DNA of 39,335 bases from Fortiea sp. LEGE XX443 (lineage in GTDB: Bacteria; Cyanobacteriota; Cyanobacteriia; Cyanobacteriales; Nostocaceae), in NCBI RefSeq assembly GCF_015206815.1, contig NZ_JADEXZ010000058.1, positions 1-39,335 of the forward strand, in the 5' to 3' direction. A program made the position numbers and the translations under genes. The notes under the pieces were generated by a model. That model had not been told where the DNA came from, searched no databases, and saw only the letters and a program-made list of their open reading frames with translations. Shown here piece after piece: positions 16,921 to 24,922 of this stretch (position 1 is its first letter; every line of letters starts with the position of its first letter).

Positions 16921-17115
16921 TTAGATTGATGGATAGCCAACAGAGGTAATCGCTTCTTTAATCGCTGTCTCTGATGCTTGAGTTTCTACACTGACAGTTT
17001 TGGTTTTTGTGTCAGCTTGTACAGTGGCAGTAGCATCAACTTTTTGAATTGCTATGTTGATAGTATTTATACAAGCTGAACAAGCTAATTTAGGGATAGT
17101 AAGTTGTAGTGTCAT
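16921..17115 (-). CDS. HMA-domain metallochaperone (CopZ/Atx1-like)
   Basis: The 64-residue protein is a single heavy-metal-associated domain: beta strand TLQLTIPKL, the metal-binding CSAC (C12, C15), helix INTINIAIQKV, and C-terminal EAITSVGYPSI. The usual M/G-M-x-C-x2-C is changed to LACSAC. Proteins of this kind hand Cu(I) to CPx-type ATPases, and one such ATPase is encoded 1.4 kb upstream. A MerR-class promoter at 17198-17227 lies 83 bp before the start. The copper role is inferred from family and context. Confidence 0.9.
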   Translation of the reverse strand: MTLQLTIPKLACSACINTINIAIQKVDATATVQADTKTKTVSVETQASETAIKEAITSVGYPSI

Positions 17116-17197
17116 CTTTGGAAAATTCCTGATTATTTACTACTAAATCGTGGTTTGTTTGAGTAAGTTTTAATTTGTTTACTCAACCTGGAAATAG

Positions 17198-17227
17198 CTT
17201 AAATTCTCCATTTGCCTGGAGAGTCAA
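17198..17227 (-). promoter_or_regulatory. MerR-class promoter of the HMA gene
   Basis: On the minus strand TTGACT is followed by a 19-bp spacer carrying CTCCAGGCAAATGGAG, then TTAAGC. The dyad is less perfect than at merR and copA. The layout is the same as in the four other boxes. Confidence 0.8.
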
Positions 17228-17267
17228 GAGTAAAAATCAAAAAAATAAACTACAGATAAACAAAGCG

Positions 17268-17302
17268 AAAAGTCTGAGTGAAAAACTTTTACTCAGACTT
17301 TT
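17268..17302. terminator. Terminator hairpin after merR
   Basis: AAAAGTCTGAGT and ACTCAGACTTTT form a 12-bp stem with an 11-base loop. On the minus strand the stem ends in TTTT, so it can terminate the merR transcript before the HMA promoter. It is symmetric enough to work in both directions. Confidence 0.6.
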
Positions 17303-17316
17303 CATGACACATATAT

Positions 17317-17343
17317 ACAGATAAATTCTGATGATTTATCTGT
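17317..17343. repeat. Inverted repeat between merR and its terminator
   Basis: ACAGATAAAT and its complement ATTTATCTGT are separated by 7 bases. A partial third copy (ACAGATAAA) lies at 17252-17260. It may be an extra transcript-end structure or a binding site. Confidence 0.4.
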
Positions 17344-17386
17344 GTCATCTGCGGTTTTAGATAAAATTTTGCTTTTGTAAAACTAT

Positions 17387-17809
17387 TTATTCATGTTCAA
17401 TAATTGGACAAATAGTTGAATGTGAATCATCAGGCTTGATTTCCCAACCAGATAGCAACCCTGATAATTCTTGTCTCAAAATCAGTAATTGCTGAATTTG
17501 TTCATCAATAGCTTTTACCTTATCTTCTAGTTTAGTTTTGATATGTTCACAAGGTAATTCTCCTTCATCATGAACGTTTAAAAATTCTTTAATTTCTAAT
17601 AAACTTAATCCCAAACTTTGAGCGCGTTTAATAAAGTGTAGCCTTTCCAAAACATCAGAGTTAAATAATCTAAATCCACCTTCTGTTCTTCCTGATGATT
17701 TGAGTAGACCAAGTTCTTCATAATAGCGAATAGTTTTAATTGGTACGCCGCTTTCTTTGGCAACTACACCAATCTGTTTTGCTTCTGCTTGAGCTAACAT
17801 ACTTACCAA
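17387..17809 (-). CDS. MerR-family metal-responsive regulator
   Basis: This 140-residue protein has the MerR winged helix (IGVVAKESGVPIKTIRYYEE and GGFRLFNSDVLERLHFIKRA) and a long dimerisation helix ending in a metal loop. Candidate ligands are C87 (GELPCEH), C134 (STICPII), H130 and H139. The C87 position corresponds to the Cys found in MerR, ZntR and PbrR divalent sensors, whereas CueR-type Cu(I) sensors usually have Ser there. The first Cys of the usual C-terminal pair is missing (GLLSGWE). It carries its own MerR-type promoter 31 bp upstream, so it is autoregulated. It probably controls the copA, HMA and lipoprotein genes. Confidence 0.92.
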   Translation of the reverse strand: MVSMLAQAEAKQIGVVAKESGVPIKTIRYYEELGLLKSSGRTEGGFRLFNSDVLERLHFIKRAQSLGLSLLEIKEFLNVHDEGELPCEHIKTKLEDKVKAIDEQIQQLLILRQELSGLLSGWEIKPDDSHSTICPIIEHE

Positions 17810-17839
17810 ACCTCAGTGAGATATGATTACTGATCTTAT

Positions 17840-17869
17840 ACTAAACTCTCCAGCAAACTGGAGAGTCAA
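17840..17869 (-). promoter_or_regulatory. MerR-class promoter of merR, perfect dyad
   Basis: On the minus strand TTGACT precedes CTCCAGTTTGCTGGAGAG, and a TAGTAT-like -10 follows. The dyad CTCTCCAG-N4-CTGGAGAG (17846-17865) is perfect over 8 bp, the best of the five boxes. Confidence 0.85.
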
Positions 17870-17895
17870 GCATGAAAAGTATCATTTCATCAAGC

Positions 17896-18468
17896 TCATG
17901 AGACACTAATTGGAGTAGCAGCTGTTTCTTGACTAGTGTCTGCTGATTGGACTGCGATCGCACCCCAAAACATATTCATCCCACAAGTGAAAGTGTATTC
18001 GCCTGGTTTTTCGGGTGTAAATTCCACAGTGGTTACTTGATTAAGCGGTAAATCTGCGGCAATGTGAAAGTCTGGAATCACAACTTGTTCTAAGCAACTG
18101 CTGGGATCTTTGCGTGCAAATTTCAGTCGTACTGGTATCCCGGCTTGCACTACAATCCGACTGGGATCGTATCCCCCATCAACGGTGACAGTTACTTCCT
18201 GAATATTCCCACCTGTTGTAACTGCTTTTTTGGACTTGGGTTTACTGAACAAAAACCACCAAAGTTGTAAGCTGATTAGTCCCAATCCGCCGAGGGTGAC
18301 GGCTATCTTATTCTCTAATGGCTGTTCAATACGTTGAAACTGATTGGTTTGGACTGTTGTAGATGAGTGCGTCTCATGGGATTTTTGTGCAGTTGCTTCA
18401 CCAGATGCAATTGTAAATACAATTCCTAAACTGGCTATACCCCCGATAATTGCTGTTTTGTTTACCAT
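17896..18468 (-). CDS. Membrane-anchored cupredoxin-domain protein
   Basis: This 190-residue protein has an N-terminal hydrophobic segment (about 6-22, possibly a cleaved signal), a second hydrophobic segment (about 56-75), and a cupredoxin fold from about 90. Candidate copper ligands are C125 (PSSCLEQV), H135 (PDFHIA), C162, M164 and M166 (FTCGMNMFWG). Proteins of this family often accompany copper-exporting ATPases and may accept or oxidise exported copper in the periplasm. It starts 81 bp after copA, with a 14-bp direct repeat between them, and probably shares the copA promoter. Confidence 0.88.
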   Translation of the reverse strand: MVNKTAIIGGIASLGIVFTIASGEATAQKSHETHSSTTVQTNQFQRIEQPLENKIAVTLGGLGLISLQLWWFLFSKPKSKKAVTTGGNIQEVTVTVDGGYDPSRIVVQAGIPVRLKFARKDPSSCLEQVVIPDFHIAADLPLNQVTTVEFTPEKPGEYTFTCGMNMFWGAIAVQSADTSQETAATPISVS

Positions 18469-18529
18469 TGAAAAATCTCCTGACTTATAAGTGCGAATGG
18501 GGAATAGGTTAAAACGGGTATCTTCATTT

Positions 18530-18557
18530 CAGACTTCATACTTCAGACTTCATACTT
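18530..18557. repeat. 14-bp tandem duplication at the copA stop
   Basis: CAGACTTCATACTT occurs twice in direct succession. The copA stop codon (18550-18552) lies inside the second copy. Related words (GAAGTATGAAGTGTGAAG) occur at 30882-30899. Confidence 0.75.
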
Positions 18558-20808
18558 TTTTAGGTTGGAAGTTACGCAAACGCAGCGCATTAGTAACCAC
18601 GGAAACTGAACTAAAAGCCATTGCTGCACCGGCGATGATGGGGTTGAGTAACCAGCCGAAGAAGGGGAACAGAATCCCGGCGGCGATAGGAATACCAGCC
18701 ACGTTGTAAATGAAGGCAAAAAATAGGTTTTGGCGAATGTTACGAATTGTGGCGCGACTGAGTTGAATTGCTGTAACTATGCCCTGCAAATCACCAGAAA
18801 TTAATGTGATGTCACTCGCGGCGATCGCTACATCTGTACCAGTCCCAATCGCAATTCCCACATCGGCTTGAGCTAAGGCTGGTGCATCATTGATACCATC
18901 ACCAACCATCGCAACAATTTTGCCTTCTGCCTGTATTGCTTGCACTGTCGCGGCTTTTTGGTCGGGGCGGACTTCTGCTAAGACTCTTTTGATACCAACT
19001 TCACGGGCAATACTTTCTGCGGTGCGGCGGTTATCACCTGTGAGCATCACAACTTCTAAACCGAGTCTTTGCAACGCTCTCACAGCCTGGGTGGAGGTGG
19101 GTTTAATGGCATCAGCAATCCCCATCAATCCTTTGATTTCGCCATCAACTGCCAACCAAACTGCTGTTTTACCGAGGTATTCTAAGCGTTCTTTATCTTG
19201 TTGCAAAGCTTGAGTGTTAATACTCAACTCTTCCATCCAGCGTTGTGTACCAATTTGCACGAGACAGTGAGAAACGATACCTTGGACACCACTACCTGCT
19301 ACAGCTTCAAAATCTCTGACATCTGCTAATGGCACTTCCTGAAATTCGGCATATCTAACAACTGCTTCGGCTAACGGATGTTCTGAATTGCGTTCTAAGG
19401 ATGCGGCTAGTTGTATCAGCTTCAGTTCGTTGCCGTTACGTGTACCGTCAACTGTGAGAAAATCTGTAACTGTGGGTTTACCTTGGGTAATTGTGCCTGT
19501 TTTGTCCAAGACAATTGTTTGAATCTGGTGTGCTATTTCTAAGCTTTCCGCACCTTTAATTAAGATGCCGTTTTCTGCACCTTTACCTGTGCCTACCATC
19601 ACAGAAGTCGGTGTAGCTAAACCCAATGCACAAGGACAAGCGATAATTAACACCCCAACTGTGGTTATCAACGCTAGGGTGACATTGCCCATGATGTTGT
19701 ACCAAATGATAAAGGTAAGAATGGCGATCGCAATTACCGCAGGTACAAACCACCCAGTAACTTGGTCTGCTAGTCTTTGAATCGGAGCTTTTGAGCCTTG
19801 AGCTTGCTGCACTAATTGCACAATCTGCGCCAATACAGTATCTTTACCAACTCTTGTCGCCCGAAATTTAAAACTTCCCGTTTTGTTGATGGTTGCGCCG
19901 ATGACTTCATCCCCTGGTTGTTTTTTTACAGGTACACTTTCCCCAGTCACCATCGCTTCGTCAATTGTGGATGTCCCTTCAACTACTTCGCCATCAACCG
20001 GAATTTTCTCCCCAGGACGAACTAGCACCACATCGCCAATTTGTACTTCCTCAATCGGTACATCTACTTCTCGTCCATTGCGAATCAACCTTGCAGTTTT
20101 CGCCTGTAAACCAATCAACTTACGAATTGCTTCTGAAGTTTGTCCTTTGGCGCGATTTTCAAACAGTCGTCCCAATAGAATCAGGGTAATTACAATCGCC
20201 GCAGTTTCGTAATATACATCTGGCATCAATCCCTGAGTAATGAAGAAGTCAGGAAATAAGGTAGCGAAGAGGGAATAAAAATATGCTGCACTCGTACCCA
20301 AAGCTATTAAAGTATCCATTGTGGCAGCATGACGCTTGAAAGCTTTCCAGGTATTGATGTAGAAGGAGTAACCACACCAAAACTGTACAGGAGTGGTGAG
20401 GACTAATTGCAACCAAGGGTTATGCAACCACATGGGAATCCAAGGTAAGTTCAACCCTGTCATCATGGGTAGTGAGCCAATCGCCAGCACAGTGCCAATG
20501 ATGCCCCCTACTGTCACTTTTTGTTGTAAATCACGGGATTCTTTCTGGCGATGTCTTTTTTCTTCATCATCTTCTCCCGCCATCAAATTTTGTTCTTGGA
20601 GAGGATAGGCAGAATAACCTGCGGCATCCACCGCATCTTGAATGGCTTGTAAATCTGTTTTTCTGGGGTCATAATCAACTGTTGCTTGTTCTGCCCCAAA
20701 ATTCACACTACATTCATTCACACCAGGGACAGAACTAATCGCATCTTCAATACTTCTGGCGCAGGAAGCGCAACTCATACCGCGTAGCTTAAGTGTGGCA
20801 TTCTCCAT
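18550..20808 (-). CDS. copA: Cu(I)-exporting P1B-1 ATPase
   Basis: The 752-residue pump has one N-terminal HMA domain (GMSCASC, C13/C16) and eight membrane helices. It shows the actuator TGES motif (MVTGESVPV), the transmembrane CPC ([11 protein letters not shown]), the phosphorylation site DKTGTITQG, the SEHPLAEA nucleotide motif, and [12 protein letters not shown]. Cu(I) specificity is supported by YN in helix 7 ([15 protein letters not shown]) and M-x2-SS in helix 8 ([12 protein letters not shown]), both P1B-1 signatures. A MerR-class promoter lies 44 bp upstream. An acidic/basic insert ([10 protein letters not shown]) links the HMA domain to the first helix. It exports copper from the cytoplasm. 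Confidence 0.96.
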   Translation of the reverse strand: MENATLKLRGMSCASCARSIEDAISSVPGVNECSVNFGAEQATVDYDPRKTDLQAIQDAVDAAGYSAYPLQEQNLMAGEDDEEKRHRQKESRDLQQKVTVGGIIGTVLAIGSLPMMTGLNLPWIPMWLHNPWLQLVLTTPVQFWCGYSFYINTWKAFKRHAATMDTLIALGTSAAYFYSLFATLFPDFFITQGLMPDVYYETAAIVITLILLGRLFENRAKGQTSEAIRKLIGLQAKTARLIRNGREVDVPIEEVQIGDVVLVRPGEKIPVDGEVVEGTSTIDEAMVTGESVPVKKQPGDEVIGATINKTGSFKFRATRVGKDTVLAQIVQLVQQAQGSKAPIQRLADQVTGWFVPAVIAIAILTFIIWYNIMGNVTLALITTVGVLIIACPCALGLATPTSVMVGTGKGAENGILIKGAESLEIAHQIQTIVLDKTGTITQGKPTVTDFLTVDGTRNGNELKLIQLAASLERNSEHPLAEAVVRYAEFQEVPLADVRDFEAVAGSGVQGIVSHCLVQIGTQRWMEELSINTQALQQDKERLEYLGKTAVWLAVDGEIKGLMGIADAIKPTSTQAVRALQRLGLEVVMLTGDNRRTAESIAREVGIKRVLAEVRPDQKAATVQAIQAEGKIVAMVGDGINDAPALAQADVGIAIGTGTDVAIAASDITLISGDLQGIVTAIQLSRATIRNIRQNLFFAFIYNVAGIPIAAGILFPFFGWLLNPIIAGAAMAFSSVSVVTNALRLRNFQPKKV

Positions 20809-20851
20809 TTCAAAGCTCCAATTATCAAGTCGTGTTCAAGACTGATTTCAT

Positions 20852-20881
20852 CTTGAATCCTCCAGTGAACTGGAGTGTCAA
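20852..20881 (-). promoter_or_regulatory. MerR-class promoter of copA
   Basis: On the minus strand TTGACA is followed by CTCCAGTTCACTGGAG (dyad 20860-20875, 7 bp plus 2-bp centre) and a TCAAGAT -10-like sequence, with a 19-bp spacer. The dyad is perfect. Confidence 0.85.
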
Positions 20882-20991
20882 GAGGGGAGATGCAAAAAAT
20901 TGGAATTAGCTCAAAAGACTTTTCTCAACTAGCTTTGCAGCTATTTCTCATAAATTAACTGAAACTCAGGCAAAATTTCTGTTCAAATCCC

Positions 20992-21021
20992 TTGACTCTC
21001 TAGTGAACTAGATATTTGAGA
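20992..21021 (+). promoter_or_regulatory. MerR-class promoter pointing toward the MBL-like gene
   Basis: On the plus strand TTGACT is followed by a 19-bp spacer containing CTAGTGAACTAG and then TGAGAATAA. The dyad centre matches the copA box (AGTGAACT), but the outer bases differ (CTAG in place of CCAG). It faces away from copA, and the next gene is at 21303, so the leader would be about 280 bases. Confidence 0.65.
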
Positions 21022-21116
21022 ATAAACTCCAGCAAACAATAACCAGCTTGATCTGAAGTTCGGAAAGCTTTTGAGATGAAAACCACAATGGCGATCGCTA
21101 TTGGCAAACTTTGCCT

Positions 21117-21266
21117 ATGATTATACCAATTCAGCGGTTCTGGAATGGTTATCGGGCTTTCAGATTATTAGGAACTGGGCTTTTATTAGTGAGTGAGGTT
21201 GCAAAAAAATGTCAACTTTGGACTACAGACGCAATTATTGATACATTATTGATGCAGCTCTCTTAA
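21117..21266 (+). CDS. Possible 49-residue hydrophobic leader peptide
   Basis: An ATG at 21117 opens 49 codons (MIIPIQRFWNGYRAFRLLGT, then a hydrophobic stretch around GLLLVSEVA) ending in TAA, inside the presumed leader of the MBL-like gene. There is no strong ribosome binding site and I recognise no homologue. It could be a real small membrane peptide or chance. It is listed because it lies between a metal-type promoter and its gene. Confidence 0.25.
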   Translation: MIIPIQRFWNGYRAFRLLGTGLLLVSEVAKKCQLWTTDAIIDTLLMQLS

Positions 21267-21302
21267 TCTACGATTTATTGAAGGTATAGAACCAGAATCA
21301 TC

Positions 21303-21902
21303 ATGAAATCCCTGCACCGTCCCGATTTATATGGCTGGTCTACTTTCAATCCTGCAAGAAATATTGATTTTAATGGGATTGCCTGGATTCGTCCAAATGG
21401 CAATATTTTGATTGACCCAGTAGCTCTATCAAACCATGATTGGAATCACCTCGAATCCCTTGGTGGTGTGGATTGGATTGTACTGACTAACTCTGAGCAT
21501 ATTCGGGCAGCAAAAGAAATTGCCGCTCAAACCTATGCTAAGGTGGCAGGCCCGGCAGCAGAAAAAGAAATTTTCTCAATAGCTTGCGATCGCTGGTTGT
21601 CTGATGGTGATGAGTTAGTACCTGGATTAAAAACAATTGAACTCCAAGGTTCTAAGACTCCTGGCGAACTAGCACTGCTATTAGAAGAAACTACCTTGAT
21701 TACAGGAGATTTGATCAGGGCGCACAAAGCTGGGACTTTGACTATCTTGCCAAAAGAAAAGTTACTGAACCCCGAAGCAGCGATCGCCTCTGTACGCAAA
21801 CTGGCACAATTGCCTAACATAGAAACTGTACTGGTGGGAGATGGCTGGTCTGTATTTCGGGATGGACACCTGCGTTTAAAAGAACTAGCCGCAACATTAT
21901 GA
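21303..21902 (+). CDS. Degenerate metallo-beta-lactamase-fold protein
   Basis: This 199-residue protein follows the MBL-fold plan: a strand with ILIDPVAL, then VDWIVLTNSEHIRAAKEIA where active enzymes have the HxHxDH motif. Later come TLITGDLIRAHKAG (the third-ligand Asp region) and VLVGDGWSVFRDG near the end. Only one His of the first metal motif remains (SEH), so the normal binuclear site cannot form. It may be a binding protein or have another activity. A MerR-class box upstream suggests metal control. The family assignment is by pattern and moderately secure. Confidence 0.7.
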   Translation: MKSLHRPDLYGWSTFNPARNIDFNGIAWIRPNGNILIDPVALSNHDWNHLESLGGVDWIVLTNSEHIRAAKEIAAQTYAKVAGPAAEKEIFSIACDRWLSDGDELVPGLKTIELQGSKTPGELALLLEETTLITGDLIRAHKAGTLTILPKEKLLNPEAAIASVRKLAQLPNIETVLVGDGWSVFRDGHLRLKELAATL

Positions 21903-21995
21903 TAGGTTGAGTGGATGCCTGAAAAACAAGTCCGCAAATGCGAAAAGCTTGGGCGTTGAAAAGTAAAGCACCAGAAAGCATCAAAAAATACTACT

Positions 21996-22874
21996 GTGCA
22001 AGGTTTTCTCAATTTAAACAAACCATTTGATTGGACTTCTCACGACTGTGTGGCGCGGGTACGCAAGTTGCTGCGCCTCAAACGGGTAGGACATGCGGGA
22101 ACTTTAGATCCCGCAGCGACTGGGGTTTTACCGATTGCACTTGGTAAAGCCACAAGATTATTGCAGTATCTACCAGGAGAAAAAGCTTACAAAGCTAGTA
22201 TTCGTTTAGGTGTGCGTACCACAACTGATGATTTACAAGGAGAAATTATTAGTTCTCAACCTTGTGCTGGGTTGAGTTTGGCTGAAGTAGAAACTGCACT
22301 CACCCAATTTGTAGGCAAAATTGAACAGATTCCGCCAATTTACAGTGCAATTCAAGTAGAAGGAAAACGATTGTACGATTTGGCGCGTCAAGGTGAAACT
22401 GTTGAAGTTCCAGCACGTACAGTCGAAGTTTTTCAGATAGACATTTTAGATTGGAGAGAAGGGGATTTTCCCGAATTAGATGTGGCGATCGCTTGTGGTA
22501 GTGGTACATATATTAGAGCGATCGCTCGTGATTTAGGTACAGTTTTAAATACTGGTGGAACTCTCGCCGCTTTAACACGCACCCAAAGCAGTGGTTTTGA
22601 TTTAAGCAATAGTCTCACGCTGAAGGAGTTAGACGCACGGTTGCAAGCTGGCACATTTCAACCAATTATTCCTGATGTCGCGCTACAGCATTTGCCTTCT
22701 GTGAATTTACCTCCAGAACTTGCCCGAAGATGGTGTCAGGGACAAAAAACTTCCCTCAATTCTGATAATTCTGGGCTAGTGCGAGTATACGAAGCTGAAA
22801 CCCGATTTTTAGGAATTGGACAATCACAAGATGAAATATTGATTCCTCAAATGGTATTTGAACCAATTTCTTGA
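21996..22874 (+). CDS. truB: tRNA pseudouridine-55 synthase B
   Basis: The 292-residue enzyme isomerises U55 in the T-loop of tRNAs. It starts at GTG ([20 protein letters not shown]), and the catalytic Asp is D38 in [19 protein letters not shown]. The [20 protein letters not shown] segment and the [15 protein letters not shown] motif are intact. The C-terminal region corresponds to a PUA-like end. It is 93 bp after the MBL-like gene on the same strand, so the two could be co-transcribed, although the functions are unrelated. Confidence 0.96.
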   Translation: MQGFLNLNKPFDWTSHDCVARVRKLLRLKRVGHAGTLDPAATGVLPIALGKATRLLQYLPGEKAYKASIRLGVRTTTDDLQGEIISSQPCAGLSLAEVETALTQFVGKIEQIPPIYSAIQVEGKRLYDLARQGETVEVPARTVEVFQIDILDWREGDFPELDVAIACGSGTYIRAIARDLGTVLNTGGTLAALTRTQSSGFDLSNSLTLKELDARLQAGTFQPIIPDVALQHLPSVNLPPELARRWCQGQKTSLNSDNSGLVRVYEAETRFLGIGQSQDEILIPQMVFEPIS

Positions 22875-22888
22875 ATACACTTGAAAAC

Positions 22889-23019
22889 TAAGTAGGTCGG
22901 TGTTAAAAATTGTCGTTATGACAAGGCAGGAGGCAGAGGGCAGAAGGCAGAAGGGAAGAGGTTTTCAAGCTACTTTACTTTCCGTTACATAGTTCGGTTT
23001 ATTTGCACCTTTCTACTTA
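22889..23019. repeat. MITE-like element, copy 2, flanked by TA
   Basis: This is the inverted counterpart of the element at 2634-2771, with the same ends, TA flanks and interior except for one missing 7-bp unit and a few substitutions. It starts 15 bp after the truB stop and may supply that gene's transcript end. Confidence 0.75.
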
Positions 23020-23201
23020 TATCAGCAATATTATTTAGTAATTGCTGCGTACTGTAGCTTCTTTTACCTGACGATATGGCATGGAGTTTATACCAATTCT
23101 CTAAAACTACTCACATCCAAAACTACCTGGAAAGCGATCGCCACACAGTTTAAGCTGAAAAACAAAAATCAATTACAATTACGCTAACATGAGCTTGTAT
23201 G

Positions 23202-23258
23202 AAAAGTGCTGAGTTCCGTTAGCGGTAGCGGGAGTTGAGCAGCGTGCTGAGTGAAAAG
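23202..23258. repeat. Dispersed AGTGCTGAGT repeat, copy A
   Basis: This copy has the ends AAAAGTGCTGAGT and the complement of CTTTTCACTCAGCAC around a core GTTAGCGGTAGCGGGAGT. Copies B (24961-25018) and C (36291-36345) are in the opposite orientation. The ends are inverted repeats of each other. Confidence 0.8.
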
Positions 23259-23312
23259 ACCGCCCACAAGGGGGAGCAAGTCTCGTGGGCGGGTTTCCCG
23301 ACTTGAGAGAAC

Positions 23313-23438
23313 TGGCATCGGGCGTTCCACCAGCAGTCTTTGGAAATTGCTAGGGAAATAGGCGATTCTCCAAAGGAGAGGCTTCGCCAACGCAATGGCG
23401 AAGGTAGATCCTTAAACAATTTAGGCAATGCTTACTTT
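23313..23438 (+). pseudogene. TPR-protein relic interrupted by a 24-bp insert
   Basis: The frame reads FHQQSLEIAREIGD, then NGEGRSLNNLGNAYF, which is the classic repeat of cyanobacterial TPR proteins (YQQSLEIAREIGDRxGEG type). No start or second repeat is present. Exactly 24 bp (23367-23390, TCTCCAAAGG to CGCCAA) are inserted in frame after the Asp, adding eight residues. The insert is a short dispersed repeat. Confidence 0.7.
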
Positions 23439-23599
23439 ATAGTACCGAGATTAATAGTTGTAACTCTAAGTAGATACTTGAGGGCAGATCAGAGAATTTT
23501 TTTAAATTCATCCCGGATAATCTTCGATCCCCCCTTATCAGAGGCTACATACAGTCCTAAACTTAAGGTGAGAGTTGAAAGGCAGTCGGGAGAAATTTT

Positions 23600-24889
23600 G
23601 TGAAAAAAGTTTTAGCAATCATTCTCGGTGGTGGTGCAGGTACCCGCCTTTATCCTTTAACCAAACTCCGGGCAAAACCAGCAGTACCCGTAGCAGGGAA
23701 GTACCGTTTAATCGATATCCCTGTTAGCAACTGCATTAACTCGGAAATTTTTAAAATCTACGTCCTGACACAATTCAACTCAGCGTCTCTGAACCGTCAC
23801 ATTGCCCGTACCTACAACTTTAGTGGATTTAGTGAAGGGTTTGTCGAAGTGCTTGCAGCACAGCAAACTCCAGAAAACCCCAACTGGTTCCAAGGTACAG
23901 CCGATGCTGTGCGTCAGTATATATGGCTGTTGGAAGAATGGGATGTAGATGAGTACCTGATTCTCTCAGGGGATCATCTCTATCGGATGGATTACCGCCA
24001 ATTCATCCAGCGCCATAGAGAAACAAAGGCTGATATTACTCTCTCTGTAATTCCCATCGATCATCGCCGGGCTTCGGACTTTGGCTTGATGAAAATTGAT
24101 CAGTCTGGTAGGGTAATTGAATTTAGCGAAAAGCCTAAAGGTGAGGCTTTAGCTAACATGCAGGTCGATACTACCATCTTGGGTTTGACCCAAGAACAAG
24201 CCCAACAACAGCCCTACATCGCCTCAATGGGGATTTATGTCTTCAAACGAGATGTTTTGATTAAGTTGTTGCGGGAAAAATTAGAAAGGACTGATTTTGG
24301 TAAAGAAATTATTCCCGATGCACGTCAAGATTACAATATTCAAGCCTATCTATTTGATGATTACTGGGAAGACATCGGGACTATTGAGGCATTCTACAAT
24401 GCCAATTTAGCCTTGACCCAGCAACCGCAACCACCTTTTAGCTTCTACGATGAAGAAGCACCGATTTACACTCGTCCGCGTTATCTACCGCCCACTAAGC
24501 TATTAGATTGCCACGTTACCGAATCAATTATTGGTGAAGGCTGTATTTTGAAAAACTGTCGGATTCAACATTCAGTTTTGGGTGTGCGATCGCGGGTTGA
24601 ATCGGGCTGTATCATCGAAGAATCGTTGCTGATGGGCGCAGACTTTTATCAAGCTTCCGTCGAACGTCAATGTAACATAGACAAAGGCGACTTCCCCGTA
24701 GGCATTGGTACAGATAGCATCATTCGTCGGGCAATAATTGATAAAAATGCTCGCATCGGTCACGATGTCAAAATCATCAACAAAGATAACGTTCAAGAAG
24801 CTGAACGCGAAAGTCAGGGCTTTTACATCCGCAGTGGTATCGTAGTAGTTCTCAAAAATGCTGTGATTCCCGATGGAACGATAATTTAA
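23600..24889 (+). CDS. glgC: Glucose-1-phosphate adenylyltransferase
   Basis: The 429-residue enzyme makes ADP-glucose for glycogen synthesis. The N-terminal nucleotidyltransferase motif is [20 protein letters not shown], followed by [18 protein letters not shown]. The catalytic region contains [10 protein letters not shown], the glucose-1-phosphate site EFSEKPKG, and the C-terminal left-handed beta-helix ends in [15 protein letters not shown]. It fits the plant/cyanobacterial allosteric type (3-PGA activated, Pi inhibited) in length and termini. The start is a GTG at 23600, fixed by homology to the usual [11 protein letters not shown] beginning. Confidence 0.97.
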   Translation: MKKVLAIILGGGAGTRLYPLTKLRAKPAVPVAGKYRLIDIPVSNCINSEIFKIYVLTQFNSASLNRHIARTYNFSGFSEGFVEVLAAQQTPENPNWFQGTADAVRQYIWLLEEWDVDEYLILSGDHLYRMDYRQFIQRHRETKADITLSVIPIDHRRASDFGLMKIDQSGRVIEFSEKPKGEALANMQVDTTILGLTQEQAQQQPYIASMGIYVFKRDVLIKLLREKLERTDFGKEIIPDARQDYNIQAYLFDDYWEDIGTIEAFYNANLALTQQPQPPFSFYDEEAPIYTRPRYLPPTKLLDCHVTESIIGEGCILKNCRIQHSVLGVRSRVESGCIIEESLLMGADFYQASVERQCNIDKGDFPVGIGTDSIIRRAIIDKNARIGHDVKIINKDNVQEAERESQGFYIRSGIVVVLKNAVIPDGTII

Positions 24890-24922
24890 AAGTGCTGAGT
24901 GCTGAGTTTTAAACTTTGAGTT

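Larger units (their letters stand above)
23020..23599. other. Repeat-filled interval between truB and glgC
   Basis: No intact gene is supported. The interval holds the 57-bp dispersed repeat at 23202-23258, an 8-bp stem (CCGCCCAC 23260-23267 with GTGGGCGG 23285-23292) and a TPR relic with an in-frame repeat insertion. About 150 bp of AT-rich DNA before the glgC start presumably contains its promoter. Confidence 0.6.

Noticed and set aside
19883-20212. 109-codon frame antisense to copA
   Set aside because: It is a shadow of the conserved ATPase coding sequence on the other strand.
23340-23603. 87-codon frame upstream of glgC as a gene
   Set aside because: It starts inside a TPR relic, contains the 24-bp repeat and overlaps the glgC start; only the TPR piece is coding-like.
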